Shown: positions 11,679-23,900 of the stretch, piece after piece
How positions within the stretch are numbered: position 1 is the stretch's first letter
Layout: every line of letters begins with the position of its first letter
Notes under the pieces: model-generated
Told to the model about the DNA's origin: nothing
Seen by the model: only the letters and a program-made list of their open reading frames with translations
Database searches by the model: none
Translations under genes and position numbers: made by a program
From: Carposina sasakii
Taxonomy: Eukaryota; Arthropoda; Insecta; Lepidoptera; Carposinidae
Direction: 5' to 3'
NCBI GenBank assembly: GCA_014607495.2
Contig: CP053159.1
Coordinates: forward strand, 8,563,501-8,627,500
Length of the DNA stretch: 64,000 bases

Positions 11679-14600
11679 ATGACTAGAACAAGAAGTCACA
11701 ATAAGGGTAGCGAACAAACCTCCGTAAGTACAGAGCGAACGGGAGAATCGTCTGCCACTGTTAGTACAGAGCAGACCACTTCGACTGAGCGCACGATGTC
11801 GACCGACCACACGTCGGGTACGGAGCGTACTGATAGGGTTTCGTTACAAGGTAAGGTGGATAACGTCGCGGTAGCGTCCGGTAGTAGGGTCGATCCGCCA
11901 TCCCGGGATGGAACGGTTGTCAACTGTCCGGTAACAACGCGTAAGTCGGCGGGATCACGAGCGTCGAGTAGTTCGAGTCGGCGACGACGAGCATTACTAG
12001 AGGCGCGTATCGAATTTGAGAAAGCGGAAGCGGCGCGGACAATAGCTAAGTCGCGTCTAGAGCTTGCGCAATTGGATGAGGCAGAAACGTCGGGTTTAAG
12101 CGAGGTAGAAGATAACCGCGATAACGTAACGAAATGGGTAACGAAGTCAATCGAGCAAAGTAAGACCGCAAGTAAGCCGATTGAACCGCGAGTAGTAACG
12201 CCGCGTAAAGTTCCCGAGATAGAGGCGCCGAAACCGGAGATAGATAACCTCGCCTCCGCGTTAATACAGGCCATGCGATCAACCAGTCAAACGTCATCTA
12301 GACAGGCGCCGCGGTATATTAACGAGTTACATAATTTTAATGGCAACCCACGCGAGTGGATAGCTTTTCGTGCGGTTTTTAGGGACACGCGCGAATTCTT
12401 TAGCGACATAGAAAATATGGCTAGGTTACGTCGCGCTATACAGGGGCAGGCTAGGGAGGCTGTAAAGTCTATGCTTTACACGCATTCCGACCCCGAGGAG
12501 ATAATGTACATGTTAGAGCGTAGATTCGGTCGTCCGACCCATCTTATTAAGAGCGAGATTGAAAGTTTACAAAAACTTCCGCCCATGTCGCAAGACGTCA
12601 AAGGTATAGGGGCGTTCGCGAGCGCGGTTGCTAACAGCGTAAACACGATTAAACAAATGGACCGAATCGAATATTTGTACTCTAGCGACGTATCCGATAG
12701 AATAATAGATAAGATGAATATGTTAGTCAAGTTTCGATGGTACGAATACAGGTCGCGCAACGAAAAAGAACCTATTCTTATAGCGTTATCGGCTTTCCTA
12801 AACATCATAGCGGATCAGTTCGAAGCGTACGATAGCACGCCCGCGTCGGAAAGGCGTTATACGAGACATAGGGACGTTCAGCCGCCACCACCGCGGCGGA
12901 ATAGAGTTCACGCGGCCGTAGTACGGGAGACGACCTCTGACGAGTCAGATTCATCTCACTATTCAGACAGCTATTCCAGCGAAAGCGAGTTAGAAAGCGA
13001 CCACCAGGTAGTTGCGGCAGCTTTCGGTGATAGGGATAGGAAATGTGTAAATTGCCGGGGTCGAGACCATGCTCTAGAAAAATGTCCGCAATTTATAAAA
13101 GTAAATGTGAAAGAGCGATGGAATATAGTAAAGCGCTTAAGAGTATGTTTTCGATGTTTGAGCAGTAAACACATTAGCGACAAATGCAAGTCGAAGCATT
13201 GCGATGTAGACGGTTGTAGACGTAGGCATCATAGGTTGCTGCATAGCGAACCGCCTCCACCGGTGGAGGCGAAACCGGAGCCGCCGGTTACAGTATCGGT
13301 TAATCACTTATCCGAGCCGCGCGCATATCTTAAAATGGTACCAGTAGATCTATTAGGGCCAGAGGGCAGCACCTCCGTTATCGCATTGTTAGACGAAGGG
13401 TCAACCGTGACTCTATTGCTCGACGATATAGCCAGTAGAATAGGGGCCGTAGGTCCGGTAGAAAAGTTAGCAATAGAGGGAGTCGGGGGTCACCGCATTA
13501 ACAGTATGTCGCAACGTCTAGATTTAAAGATCAAAGGTAGATTCACGCGTGATTACGAACCTATATGCGCGTTAACTATAGCCGAATTAAGCTTATCTTC
13601 GCAGGGCGTGTATAAGCGCAACCTTTCAAATTATACTCACTTAGCGGACATAGCAGATCAGCTCACGTACGATCAAGCGAGACCTTCACTTTTGATAGGA
13701 CAAGATAACTGGCATCTTATCGTAACTAGGCAACTTAAGTCGGGCTCTTCAAGCCAACCGGTAGCTTCATTAACCCGTCTCGGATGGGTATTGCACGGGT
13801 GCAATAGCGATTCTATTAAAACAGTAAATTTCGTAAATAACACAAATAATAATAACAATAGTTTAGAGCAAATTTCATCAAATAACATAGAAAATTTAAT
13901 AAAACGTAACTTCTCTATAGACGCGTTAGGAATAGAACCAAAACGGCCCACGCACGATACAGAACAACGCGCTATTAGCATTCTAGATAAGACCACTAGG
14001 AAAACAACTGACGGGCGTTTCGAGTGCGGTTTACTATGGCGTCACGACGACGAAGTAATGCCTAAAAATAGAGATAACGCGTTGCAACGTTTGCTAGGAA
14101 TAGAACGCAAATTAAATAAAAACCCGGATTATAAAAGTCAATATGTAGAACAGATAAATAACTTAATTAAAAATGGTTACGCAGAGCCAGCCAAATCGAT
14201 GCCTACATCGGTACGTACGTGGTACCTACCACATTTCGCGGTAGTGCATCCTCAAAAGTTGAAGATGCGTCTTGTTTTCGATGCAGCGAGCCGTACAAAC
14301 GGTAAAAGTTTAAACGACGCATTATTGCCCGGGCCAGACTTACTGCAGTCTTTATTCGGCGTATTAGTACGATTTCGATCTAAACCGGTGGCCGTGGCAG
14401 CGGATATTAAAGAAATGTTTTTACGGGTCGCTATGCGAGAACAAGATAGGGACAGTTTGCGTTTTTTATGGCGAGAGTCGAGCAATGTAGAACCGCGAGA
14501 ATATCGTATGACTTCGTTAATCTTTGGCGCAACATCGTCGCCATGCTCGGCTATCTATGTAAAGAACAAAAACGCTGAATCTTATATTGATACCTACCCC

Positions 14601-15629
14601 GAGGCAGTCGACGCCATAGTTAGATGCCATTATATGGATGATTATTTACACAGTTTTAATAGCGAAGCGGAAGCTAAGGAAATATCGCAACAAGTAGATA
14701 CCATTCATAGGGCGGGCGGTTTTGAGCTTAGAGGGTGGGCGACTAATAAACCTGCGGTCATACAAGATTTTTCGGAAACTAGGGCAAAGAGTAAAGAAAT
14801 CCCGTTAGGTAACGATAGTCAATCCGAAAAAACGCTCGGTATGCACTGGCAGACGGGTAACGATACTTTGAGTTATACGTTGAATTTACGTAACACGCCG
14901 ATCGAAGTAGTTGACAAGATGCGACCACCTACGAAACGCGAAGTAACGAGTGCGGTGATGTCAGTTTTTGATCCTCTCGGTTTAGCTACGCCGGTTGTCG
15001 TACAGGGTAAAAAGTTAATTCAACGATTATGGAAAAGCGGAATAGGATGGGACGAAAATATACCAGAACATACTATACCATATTGGCACGCGTGGTTGAG
15101 CGATCTTAGAAAGCTAGCAACGTTATACATACCTAGATGTACCGATTCGGGATCGGAGGGCGAGTTACATACGTTCGTCGACGCTAGCGAGTCAGCTTAT
15201 GCCGCGGTGGTATATTTTCGAACTACAATACACGGAAAGGTAGTCGTACGTTTGATAGCAGCTAAAGCTAAGGTAGCGCCATTGAAACCGGTCTCTATCC
15301 CGCGTTTAGAATTACAAGCGGCGGTGTTAGGATGTCGATTGGCTAACACTATTCAGAAAAAGTTGCCCGGAAAGGTTATAAAAAGATATTATTGGTCAGA
15401 CTCGCGTACCGTATTAGCTTGGATAAAATCAGACCCGCGTTCTTTTAAGCCCTTCGTAGCGCATAGGCTCGCGGAAATCGAAGATCATTCACAAACATCG
15501 GAATGGAGATGGCTAGCTAGCGCTCTTAACGTAGCCGATGACGCGACGCGGGATTCCCCCACTAAGTTTAATATAGACCATCGGTGGTTTAGAGGTCCGG
15601 ATTTTTTGTGCGACGATGACAGGCAATGG
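11679..15629 (+). pseudogene. Pao gag-pol, 5' part: gag, protease, RT, RNase H
   Basis: This is the first 1,317 codons of the polyprotein, cut by the MITE. A low-complexity Ser/Thr-rich N-terminus (1-130) is followed by a gag domain of the DUF1759 kind near 210-380 (LHNFNGNPREW). Two Cys-rich zinc knuckles follow at about 456-510. An aspartic-protease-like DUF1758 segment has LLDEGSTVTLL, with its Asp at residue 572. The reverse transcriptase has FDAASRTNGKSLND, ADIKEMFLRV and the catalytic YMDD at 985-988. RNase H has FVDASESAYAAVVYF, with its Asp at about 1168. The ATG at 11679 gives MTRTRS. The frame runs three bases into the MITE and stops there. No other stop or shift occurs, which again suggests recent insertion. 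Confidence 0.93.
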
Positions 15630-16371
15630 CAGTGACGGATTTACCAGCAGGCTGAGTAGGCTCGAGCCTAGGGCGGCAGATTTTGGGGGCGGCAAATTTG
15701 GGGAACGATTTTTTTTTTTTTTTTTTTACCTCAGAAATCAAAAATATTTTTCTATGACGGTTTTCTGATGTCTTACAGATAGAAGTCTGCAACAAATTTT
15801 GTCGATGACTTTTCTCTCTCACTTGTCATTGCACATTCCGAGAGTAGCAAACTTCCATATTCTAGAGTAAAACAGCTAGTTCGCCGCCCCTCAAGCAGTG
15901 ATCGGCCTCGCGCCTCTGCGCCCTTTGCCCACACTTCTTATGAGTGAAAAGAGCGCAATTGTAAAAAATATGCCCCTCTTCCCACTAACAACCCATACAT
16001 GCCAGTCTTACTACTGGTTGGAGGCTACGAACTGGATGGTTTGTATATAATGTTTCGATTTTTATTCGAATATAATGAATAAATTTAGTGAATAATTTTA
16101 CCGATTTCAATCTTATGTATCGACTATTATGTGTTTCACATGCACTAGTAGCTTCAGAAAATTCGATTGGAATTTAAAAAAATCAAAAATATCATATATA
16201 AAAGAATATAAAAAAATAAAAAAAGCTCAAAAATATACCGAAAAATTATTTTACGTGCAATTTCAACGAAATTGTTGCATTGTAAAAATAATGTATGATA
16301 TGACAATTGTTGAGGCAAGGGCGGCAAAAACTATTCAGCCTATACCTTGAAAATTTGTAAATCCGCCACTG
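15630..16371. mobile_element. hAT-type MITE inserted in Pao pol
   Basis: 742 bp with ends CAGTGACGGATTTAC and GTAAATCCGCCACTG, 14 of 15 positions inverted matches. It is flanked by the 8-bp duplication GGCAATGG (15622-15629 and 16372-16379). These ends and an 8-bp duplication are the mark of hAT transposons. GGGCGGCA repeats lie inside both ends. No transposase is coded, so it was mobilised in trans. Confidence 0.93.
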
Positions 16372-16379
16372 GGCAATGG

Positions 16380-18116
16380 CCAGTAGACCGTAGTGAGCGA
16401 ATAGCAACGCCTCCCACAGGAGAGGAGCGTACCGTAACAGTGGCCACTTTAGTAAACACCAATCGAGTACCATTGCCCGATGTGACAAGGTTTTCGTCGT
16501 ACAAACGATACCTTCGAACCACAGCGCGTATCTTACAGTGTGCGGACACTTTTAAATCTTTGTTAGGTAACAATTCGCAACCGGTAAGCGCACTCAGACG
16601 TAGGATATCCGATAGGAGCTGGCGAAAGTATGGTAGTAAGACGGTAGCGCAGCGCCATCTAGTCGATGACGAGGTAAAGTCTCAGCTGATGACTTTACCT
16701 ACCGAATATTTAGTACGGGCGGAACGCATTATTTTGGAAAGCATTCAATTAGATTCATTTAGTGACGAACGAAAATGCATAGTTAATAACGATAAATTAT
16801 CTAAGTCTTCCCGTGTAAAACATTTATCTTTGGTTATGAACGACGGATTATTGCGGCTTAACACGAGAGTTAGCGCAGCCGATTGCGTGCCGGACTCGTA
16901 TAAAAACCCTATAGTCTTAGACGGTAAGCATCCGATTGTTAGATTGCTCGTACGTCAATATCATCTAGATTACGGACATGGTAATCATCAAACCATTATG
17001 AACGAAATTAGGCAGCGTTTTTACATACTATCGTTGCGAGTATTAGTTAAGTCCGTTGCACGGGAATGTAATTGGTGTAGATTGCATAAGGACACCCCAC
17101 GAATGGCACCGTTGGGCGATTTACCTATAGAGCGGTTGCAACAATCTCAGCCGCCGTTCACGTGCACCGGTGTTGACTATTTCGGTCCGGTTCATATAAC
17201 AGTAGGTCGTAGGAGCGAGAAGCGTTGGATAGCTTTGTTCACCTGTCTTACCACGCGCGCAATCCACCTCGAGATAGCATCGTCATTGTCATCTGACTGT
17301 ATGATATTAGCTTTGCGTCGAATGTCAGCTAGGCGCGGGTCTCCGAAGACACTTTATAGCGATAACGGTACGAATTTTGTTGGCGCGAATCGCGAGCTTA
17401 AGGAAGAATTCGAGAAATTAAAGATCGATATCGTTGATAAGGTAGAGTCGCGCGGGATTAAATGGAAGTTTATTCCACCCGGGGCCCCTAATATGGGAGG
17501 TGCGTGGGAACGAATGGTTCGCTCAGTCAAAGTGGCACTATCTGTTACTCTCAAGGAAAGACAGCCCCGCGAGGAAGTCCTTCATACTCTCCTACTCGAA
17601 GCAGAACATCTGATTAACTCGAGACCATTAACTGACGTCAGCCTAGATCCAGATGACACTGAGAGTCTAACGCCAAACCATTTTCTTATCGGGCGTTCGA
17701 ACGGCTTACCTCAAATTGGCCTGTTCAGTAATAGCGATTTAATCGGCGCAGCTACGTGGCGTACTGTTCAGAGATTAACCGATAAATTTTGGAATCGCTG
17801 GGTGAGAGAATACTTACCAACTCTCACGCCTAAGTACGATCGCAACACCGGCTTCACTAACCCTAATGTCGGAGATGTTGTATTGATTATAGACTCGTCA
17901 TTACCGCGAGGTGTATGGCCCAAAGGTGTAATAACACATACTTATCCTGGTCCAGATGGCAAAGTCAGAACATCAGACGTAAGAACTTTAGCTGGCACAC
18001 TGAGACGTCCAACTTCGAGGCTCATAAAGATAACAAGTAGCTCAAAAATCGTACCACCTGATATCTGTACTCAGACACTGTCTTCGCACGGAGGGGGGAC
18101 TGTTGACAATTTTTGA
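16380..18116 (+). pseudogene. Pao pol, 3' part: integrase
   Basis: This is the remainder of the polyprotein in the frame that continues from 15629 once one target copy is discounted. It holds an H2C2 zinc-binding motif (HHQTIMNEIRQRFYI then CNWCRLHK). The integrase core has VDYFGPVHI, YSDNGTNFVGAN with its catalytic Asp, and GGAWERMVRSVK. A C-terminal DUF5641-type segment has FWNRWVREYLPTL. The stop codon at 18114-18116 lies a few bases inside the 3' LTR. No further frame follows. The ATG at 16347 seen in the raw sequence belongs to the MITE, not to Pao. Confidence 0.93.
18090..18100 (+). promoter_or_regulatory. polypurine tract of Pao
   Basis: GGAGGGGGGAC directly precedes the 3' LTR at 18101. 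This is where plus-strand DNA synthesis is primed in LTR elements. Confidence 0.8.
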
Positions 18117-19361
18117 ACATCCCCAAACTAACTCTACGTTCCCACTTACACTGGTCTTAAACCAGACAACAAATTAGTATTAAGCATAGTTTCTGTAGCG
18201 AATAGTATATTAATAATCTTGTAATATGTAATAATCTAGTAATAATCTTGTATTATGTTAATTTAGATTCATTCATATTGGCTCAGCCAATCACAGCTCA
18301 GTAACATAAAATAGAAATGTAAATGCCGCCCCGTTATCACCTCGTACCTTACCGTACTTGAGCATGTATTTTCGCATATTTTGTAATAATCTTTGATGTA
18401 AATTCACTTGGAGTTATAACTTAGAAGCTTGTAATTGCCTTCAGCATTGAGTAATATCTGTATAATTAATCATAAAACTTAGCCCTAAATGATGCGTATC
18501 TTAAATACATAAAGCATCATAACATTTGTATAATCTTACCTTAGTTTCATTAGTTTGAAGGAGTACATACCAACCTGTTTGCTTAATTATTTTGATGAAA
18601 CTTAACGTAAAATCTTATGTATGTATTCCAATTAGTAAAACAGCATTTTATATTGTAAATTATATATTTCTCAACATAAGTACAAATAGTTTGTATCCAT
18701 TGTTCGTTAATTACCTATTGTTTTGGATTAATTTAGAGTCATAGTGTAAAGAATATAGGTAAAATGTGTAATTTATGTATCGTAAAAGCTTTCTATATCC
18801 GCATAAACCTATCCTGTAGTTAGTAAGGATTAATGTGTAACCTTTCCTGGACTTGTCGCCTAAAAAACAGGCTAATTATATAATTTAACGGTCATTTTAG
18901 CGGTCTTTCAGTGATAGAATCATATTGTACCATTTAACTTCATTAGCAACTTAGAATCTTATTGGAAAAGCCTAAATGTAATTAGTATGAGTTCAAATAA
19001 CTAGAAAAACCTTAGTTTTGTATCAGTTTCGTATTAATTCTGTATTACGCAATACTTGTCAATATTGCATCATCTTTTTCCTTACACCCCTCACCCCTCA
19101 GGTGAGTTGTCTAAATTGTTCTAAGCATTGTAATTGGTTAATAGATTCAAAATACCTTCTTACCATAGTCTATCACATAAGTAGTGTCTGTATTGCATAA
19201 ATATAAGTTCAATAAAATAAATTGGCCAGTCTTCGTCTGTCGCTGGAACCGTTCACATCGCGTTATTATTTCACACTCCACGCTTGTAACCCAGTCTGCA
19301 GCAAGTAAGGGGCTTGTGGGCAGAGTGGTGTCTAGACACCGAGGGTAGAGGGCCCTCAACA
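18101..19361 (+). repeat. 3' LTR of the Pao element
   Basis: 1,261 bp, the same length as the 5' LTR, with no difference noticed on reading. It is followed by the target duplication ATTCT at 19362-19366. Confidence 0.95.
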
Positions 19362-19366
19362 ATTCT

Positions 19367-19491
19367 AATTTTAAGTCTATTTTTACATGCAAAGTACATA
19401 CACTTAGTTTATCTAGTTATTAATAGCTCTGTGAGTTTGAAGTTTAAAAGTGAGACATCTCGCTCTCACCAAATTCATCATACGGGTGCTG
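19367..19491 (-). repeat. right arm of the inverted-repeat element
   Basis: The arm at 19442-19491 is the inverted partner of 9277-9326. The bases from 19367 to 19441 are interior. Removing Pao and one target copy would leave a foldback element of about 305 bp. Its superfamily is not identified and no clear target duplication was seen. Confidence 0.7.
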
Positions 19492-19607
19492 CAGCTTTTT
19501 AGTTACTTCCAAAATGTAGACGTTACCTATTTAGGTACATTTAGGTACAAATTGCATCCTCGGTAACCATAACTAGCTAAGTTCCTAGTATAAGCATGTA
19601 TACTTAC

Positions 19608-19725
19608 GAATAGTTGTAAAATCGGAAGATCGAGTCACCAGCCACCAGATTAGTACACCAAGCCCCGCAGCCAATACCAGACCGGCTATTACACACACTG
19701 TTATTATTACACACTTTTTCGCCAT
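19608..19725 (-). CDS. membrane-anchor first exon, probably of gene 1
   Basis: The exon starts at an ATG in good context (AAAAACAATGG) and ends at a GTAAGT donor. It codes 39 residues: a short basic N-terminus (MAKK), one hydrophobic helix of about 26 residues (positions 5-30), then TRSSDF. That is a type II signal anchor. It ends in phase 1, as does the signal-peptide exon of gene 2, and the acceptor at 2888 accepts phase 1. It lies about 1.2 kb downstream of the gene 2 stop in the minus sense, where the next tandem gene should start. The link to exon 2 is inferred from phase and order. It implies an intron of about 16.7 kb containing the Pao element. It could instead start an unrelated gene. 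Confidence 0.55.
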
Positions 19726-19875
19726 TGTTTTTAATTATTTAGAATAACCACTAGGTACCTTGACTTCACCTGTCTCAACTAAAATAGAATTTCTTTTTCG
19801 TGTGAATCGATAATACTCAAGTTATTTAATGATTACCCTAATTACTTACTTATTTGATTGTGAAATAATCCTTTT

Positions 19876-19886
19876 GATAAGATAAG
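19876..19886 (-). promoter_or_regulatory. double GATA motif upstream of anchor exon
   Basis: GATAAGATAAG lies about 150 bp upstream of the ATG at 19725. GATA factors control many midgut and fat-body genes in insects. The regulatory role here is only inferred. Confidence 0.25.
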
Positions 19887-19984
19887 ATTAGAAACATTTT
19901 CTTAAATCTAGCTTAGACTTGATATCTACTTACCTACTTAATAATTAAGTGACGATACGCGTAAATCTTACTCTTTACTAATAT

Positions 19985-20212
19985 TATAAACGTGAAAGTT
20001 TGTAAGTATGGATGGATGGATAGAGTTTGTTACTCTTGCACAAAAAATGGCTGGAGTGATTGTAATAAAATTTTGTATGGAATTAGCTGACACCCTGGAT
20101 TAACACATAGGCTTACTTTTTATCCCGGGAAAATATTTTTATACCGGATAATTTTGACATTTTGTTTTTCTGCAATCCACGCGAACGAAGTCGCGGGCGT
20201 CCACTAGTAATA
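19985..20212 (+). mobile_element. non-autonomous Helitron
   Basis: It starts near AAACGTGAAAGTTTGTAAGT with a GGAT microsatellite. It ends with the hairpin GCGAACGAAGTCGCGGGCG and CACTAGT. A near copy is at 27785-28002 and a reversed one at 21625-21865. Confidence 0.8.
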
Positions 20213-20974
20213 AAATAAAGACAATTCACTATAGCCTAAAATTTGCGTAGCATTTGAGTAAAAAAAAGTCCGTAGGGTCCTCATAATATAACTGAAGGTG
20301 CAAAATGAATTGGATGTGGAATGTCGAAACATCCCACATCTAATTTCATCTTCGATTCGATTCTGACCATGATCTTCCTAACCTCATTCCATTATCAAGT
20401 TTAAAATAATATGAATCTTCCGTAGAAACTTGCGGTAATCGTAAATAAGTACTACGAATTTTTAGTTGGGTATGTAAGGTAATCACGTTGAATCATGGAG
20501 AAGAAATAAAAGAGGAGTAGCGGCTAAGTATATTTTCATACAAAAATAGTGTGCCGCGGAGCGGGGGTGAAGTATGGGACGAGGGGAGCATTGAACACTG
20601 TAGCCCTGCCCATTTACATAGAAACCACCTTGTAGTGACTAGTCAAACTACTTGCTCATTATCAATATGGTTCAAGATTGTTTTACTAGTGCAATTTCTT
20701 TTGAACGGCCGGCTGCCTGCCTGACGCTAACCCTAGCTATAGCTAAGTGATAATTAAAAAAAAATCTGTATGTACATGAAATAAGTGCAGTATTTATTTT
20801 ATACCGTTTCTTGCTATCCACAATACAAGATAATGAATGAAATGAAATTTGAAAGGGTATTTAATATATTGTATTGGGGAAACAAAAAACAATGCAATAT
20901 GTAAAATAAATCCTAGTGTAGGTATATTTTTGTAGAATATTTATTAAGTATTAACAAAGATCTATGGGAACCAA
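20213..20974. other. 3' flank of gene 2, nothing recognised
   Basis: No exon or clear repeat. It should hold the 3' untranslated region of the minus-strand carboxypeptidase, whose stop codon is at 20975-20977. Confidence 0.4.
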
Positions 20975-23900
20975 TTAACCGAAGGATGTCATGTCTCGTA
21001 AAAAGGCGGCAGCACCTGCAGGATTATCCCTCGGGACCTGCAAAAAATTCAAAGTCAAGGTTGCAATTATGAGTAAATCTATTCCATCTCTATTCCAAGT
21101 TTATAAATATTAAGATGTAATAAAGCATTACAAGAAACCATAGCCGATGGGGCCAAAGGGTTCTAGAGTACCTAAAGACATGTACCGGCAAACGTAGCGT
21201 GGGAAGGCCACCCGCGAGATGGACGGACGATCTCTGTAGTATCATGGATATGTTCCGAATGGACGCTTCTTCCAACCGGTCTGAATGGAAGTCTTTGGGA
21301 GGCCATGTTCAGCAGTGGATTTCTCATGTTTGAAAATGACTACATAATAGTTCTCTTACGCTGTGTCCTGCCACATTTATCCAGAAGAACCTGAAGTTTC
21401 CGTAGGATTTGTAGTAGCCTTCTAGTCTATTGTCTTCCCAGATAGGCAAACGGGAAGCGTTTTGATACGCCTCCGCACCGGTCCATCGAAGCCGGTCCAC
21501 CCAGAGGATTTGCCCTGGATATTATAATAATATGAATATGTGTAGGCAAGTACGCTGAAAAGCTGAAGAGTTTTGCCTTGGATAGTTATTTAACTAGAAG
21601 GCCTATACGCTATTTTATATATATACAACTAGTGCACGTCCGCGACTTGGTCCGCGTGAACTGCATAAAAAAAATCGAAAAAAATTCGAAATTATCCGGG
21701 ATAATAATATTTTCCAGGGATAAAAAGTAGCCTATGTGTTGTCCAGGGTGTCAGCTAACTCCATACCAAATTTTATTAAAATCGCTCCAGCCATTTTTAC
21801 GTGAAAGAGTAACAATCATCCATACTTACAAACTTTCGCGTTTATACTTAATATTAGTAGGATTAATTAATCATCCCGAAAATTTTTGCCTTTTTATAAG
21901 TAGTCCATTAGGAAAGAGGTAGCTGTCGATATGGCATGGTTTTCATCTACTAGACTTGTCTTCTACTTCTTATATTTTGACATGTGATGAACTGCTTCCA
22001 AAATTCGTCGATTCTTTGCTCGCTGATTTGCAAAAACTACAATCCATAAGTAAGTATGTACCTAGGTATTTTTATGTTACTTACCGGGAGTGTCACAAAT
22101 CAAGTCAAGATTTCCGTTGTACTTCTGTACAATAATGTCTGTTTCATTCAACAGCCTTTCAACTGAAAAATATGAGAAAGTTAAAATACAGAAGCGAAGA
22201 ACATAAGGTACTATAAAATAATTTCTTAAGCGGTGTATGTCTTACTTCCTTCTGTGACAGGTTTCATGAAGTCTTCATTCAGATAGGCAAAGACTGCGTT
22301 GGACTGCGAGCCCCAAGTAACGTGGTCAGGTATGTTTAGGTGCTCCCTAACGATGCCGTGCATCAATTCTGGTAATGTGTATTGCCTTGTACCAGACGCT
22401 GGTGGTGTGAAGCTTCCATCCCTCATCATCAAGTCTCGAGCGAATTCTGAACAGGAAATAAAATTTTTCTTATTCTAGGCATAAAAGACACTAAACTTCT
22501 TCATGAAGCATATCTAGAAATACTAACCCATGTCGCTCTTTCTAGTATCAGGAAGGTTGACAGGCATTTTAGTAGTTATATCATAAAAGTCGACATTGGT
22601 AGTGCCTCTGAATACGGCTCTCTGCGTTGTAGCCCATTGCTGAGTTGATTGTACATACAATCCCTCGTTGAAAAGTCTTTCTGTCTCTGTGGCAGATTGT
22701 TGTATTTCGTCATAGCCGGCGTCGTCAACGAGACCAGCAGCCAGGAGCAATGGTCCCCACGTGAGGGTAGAATCCACGGGAGATATCCAGGCGTTGCCCA
22801 TGGCGATGCCTCGCAAGTCGGATACTATTGTGCCGACTTGTTCTGCCTACACACAAACAAACATTTTTTCATCAAAATTACAAGAAAATTAGGAAGTTAT
22901 CAATAGTTAACCACGGCTTTAATTAACTTTATAGTTGAATTTCGCTACTCTTTAAATTGTGTGACGATTGATTCCTCATTACACTTCCTCATCTTGGTGA
23001 TCAATACAATATCATGTTACGCTTGACATAATGCAATAAAAAAACAATCGACAATGAGTAAAAAATGTAGTTAGGTCTGATGTTTTTATCAAGATTAATA
23101 ATTTAATGAAAATTCTTAGAGGGGTGTTTGTTTTCTATATAATTAATTAATAAGATAGATTTACAAACTATATACCAAGAATTTGTGGATATTACGAGCC
23201 CCATTATTGAGAAGTGAAAATCAGCTTAAGTATAGGTAGATAGAATGAATGTGCGAGCGAAGCGAGCTCGAATTTTTTTCTCATATTTAGCATGTAAGTT
23301 GCCTATTATATCATGAAAATTCGAACTCTACCGAGAATTTGTTACAATTTAGTGATGAGTGGTCATGAGCCCCGTGATCACCTACCTGGATCCGTGCTTG
23401 GTGAAAAGCCTAACAAAGGCCGGACAGACCGGACATGGTTAATTTTGGCCGAACACGCATTCAAAAATTCAGACTCTGTCCGGCTTTATCCGGACGCCTG
23501 GCAACCGATAGCTATACACTAGCAAGATACTAGCTTAATCTTGGTAAACAAAGCTGAATCCCTCAGCACAATGTTTTAATGATGAAACGATCAACCATAT
23601 AACCAAGTTTTATTGCCTATCGTTTGTAGTCTGTAGCTATCTGTCGCTAGTCTGTATTTGGTGTTATTTTTTTTCCCTTTGCGACACGTTGCAGTCACAT
23701 GCTTTTAACCCTTTGACCGGCAAAGACGTCTTAAAGCGTCAAACGAAATCTGGCCACAGTCGCCGATGACGTCCGTAAGCGTCTCAATTTTTCGCAATAT
23801 TTGGTAGTGAACTACATAGAAACTACTTGGTTTTAAATCTTGATTTTTGCATACACGGACGAAACAGTTCTTCGTTAATTAGTTTTAATGAATAACAAGT

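Larger units (their letters stand above)
9457..19361 (+). mobile_element. complete BEL/Pao LTR retrotransposon
   Basis: Two direct LTRs of 1,261 bp (9457-10717 and 18101-19361) start TGTTGAC and end CTCAACA. The flanking 5-bp duplication ATTCT is at 9452-9456 and 19362-19366. Inside are a leader with a primer-site-like TTTGGTCCTACGG right after the 5' LTR, one long gag-pol frame of Pao type, and a polypurine tract before the 3' LTR. The LTRs have equal length and matched wherever compared, so the insertion is probably young. A 742-bp hAT-type MITE at 15630-16371 breaks the coding frame, so this copy cannot make its full polyprotein. No envelope-like frame is present. Confidence 0.95.

Noticed and set aside
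16347..16379. Start codon of the second Pao frame
   Set aside because: The ATG lies in the MITE. The reading frame is only the continuation of the interrupted polyprotein.
9457..19361. Endogenous retrovirus with an envelope gene
   Set aside because: The coding order and motifs are BEL/Pao, and the frame ends at the 3' LTR with no envelope-like frame.
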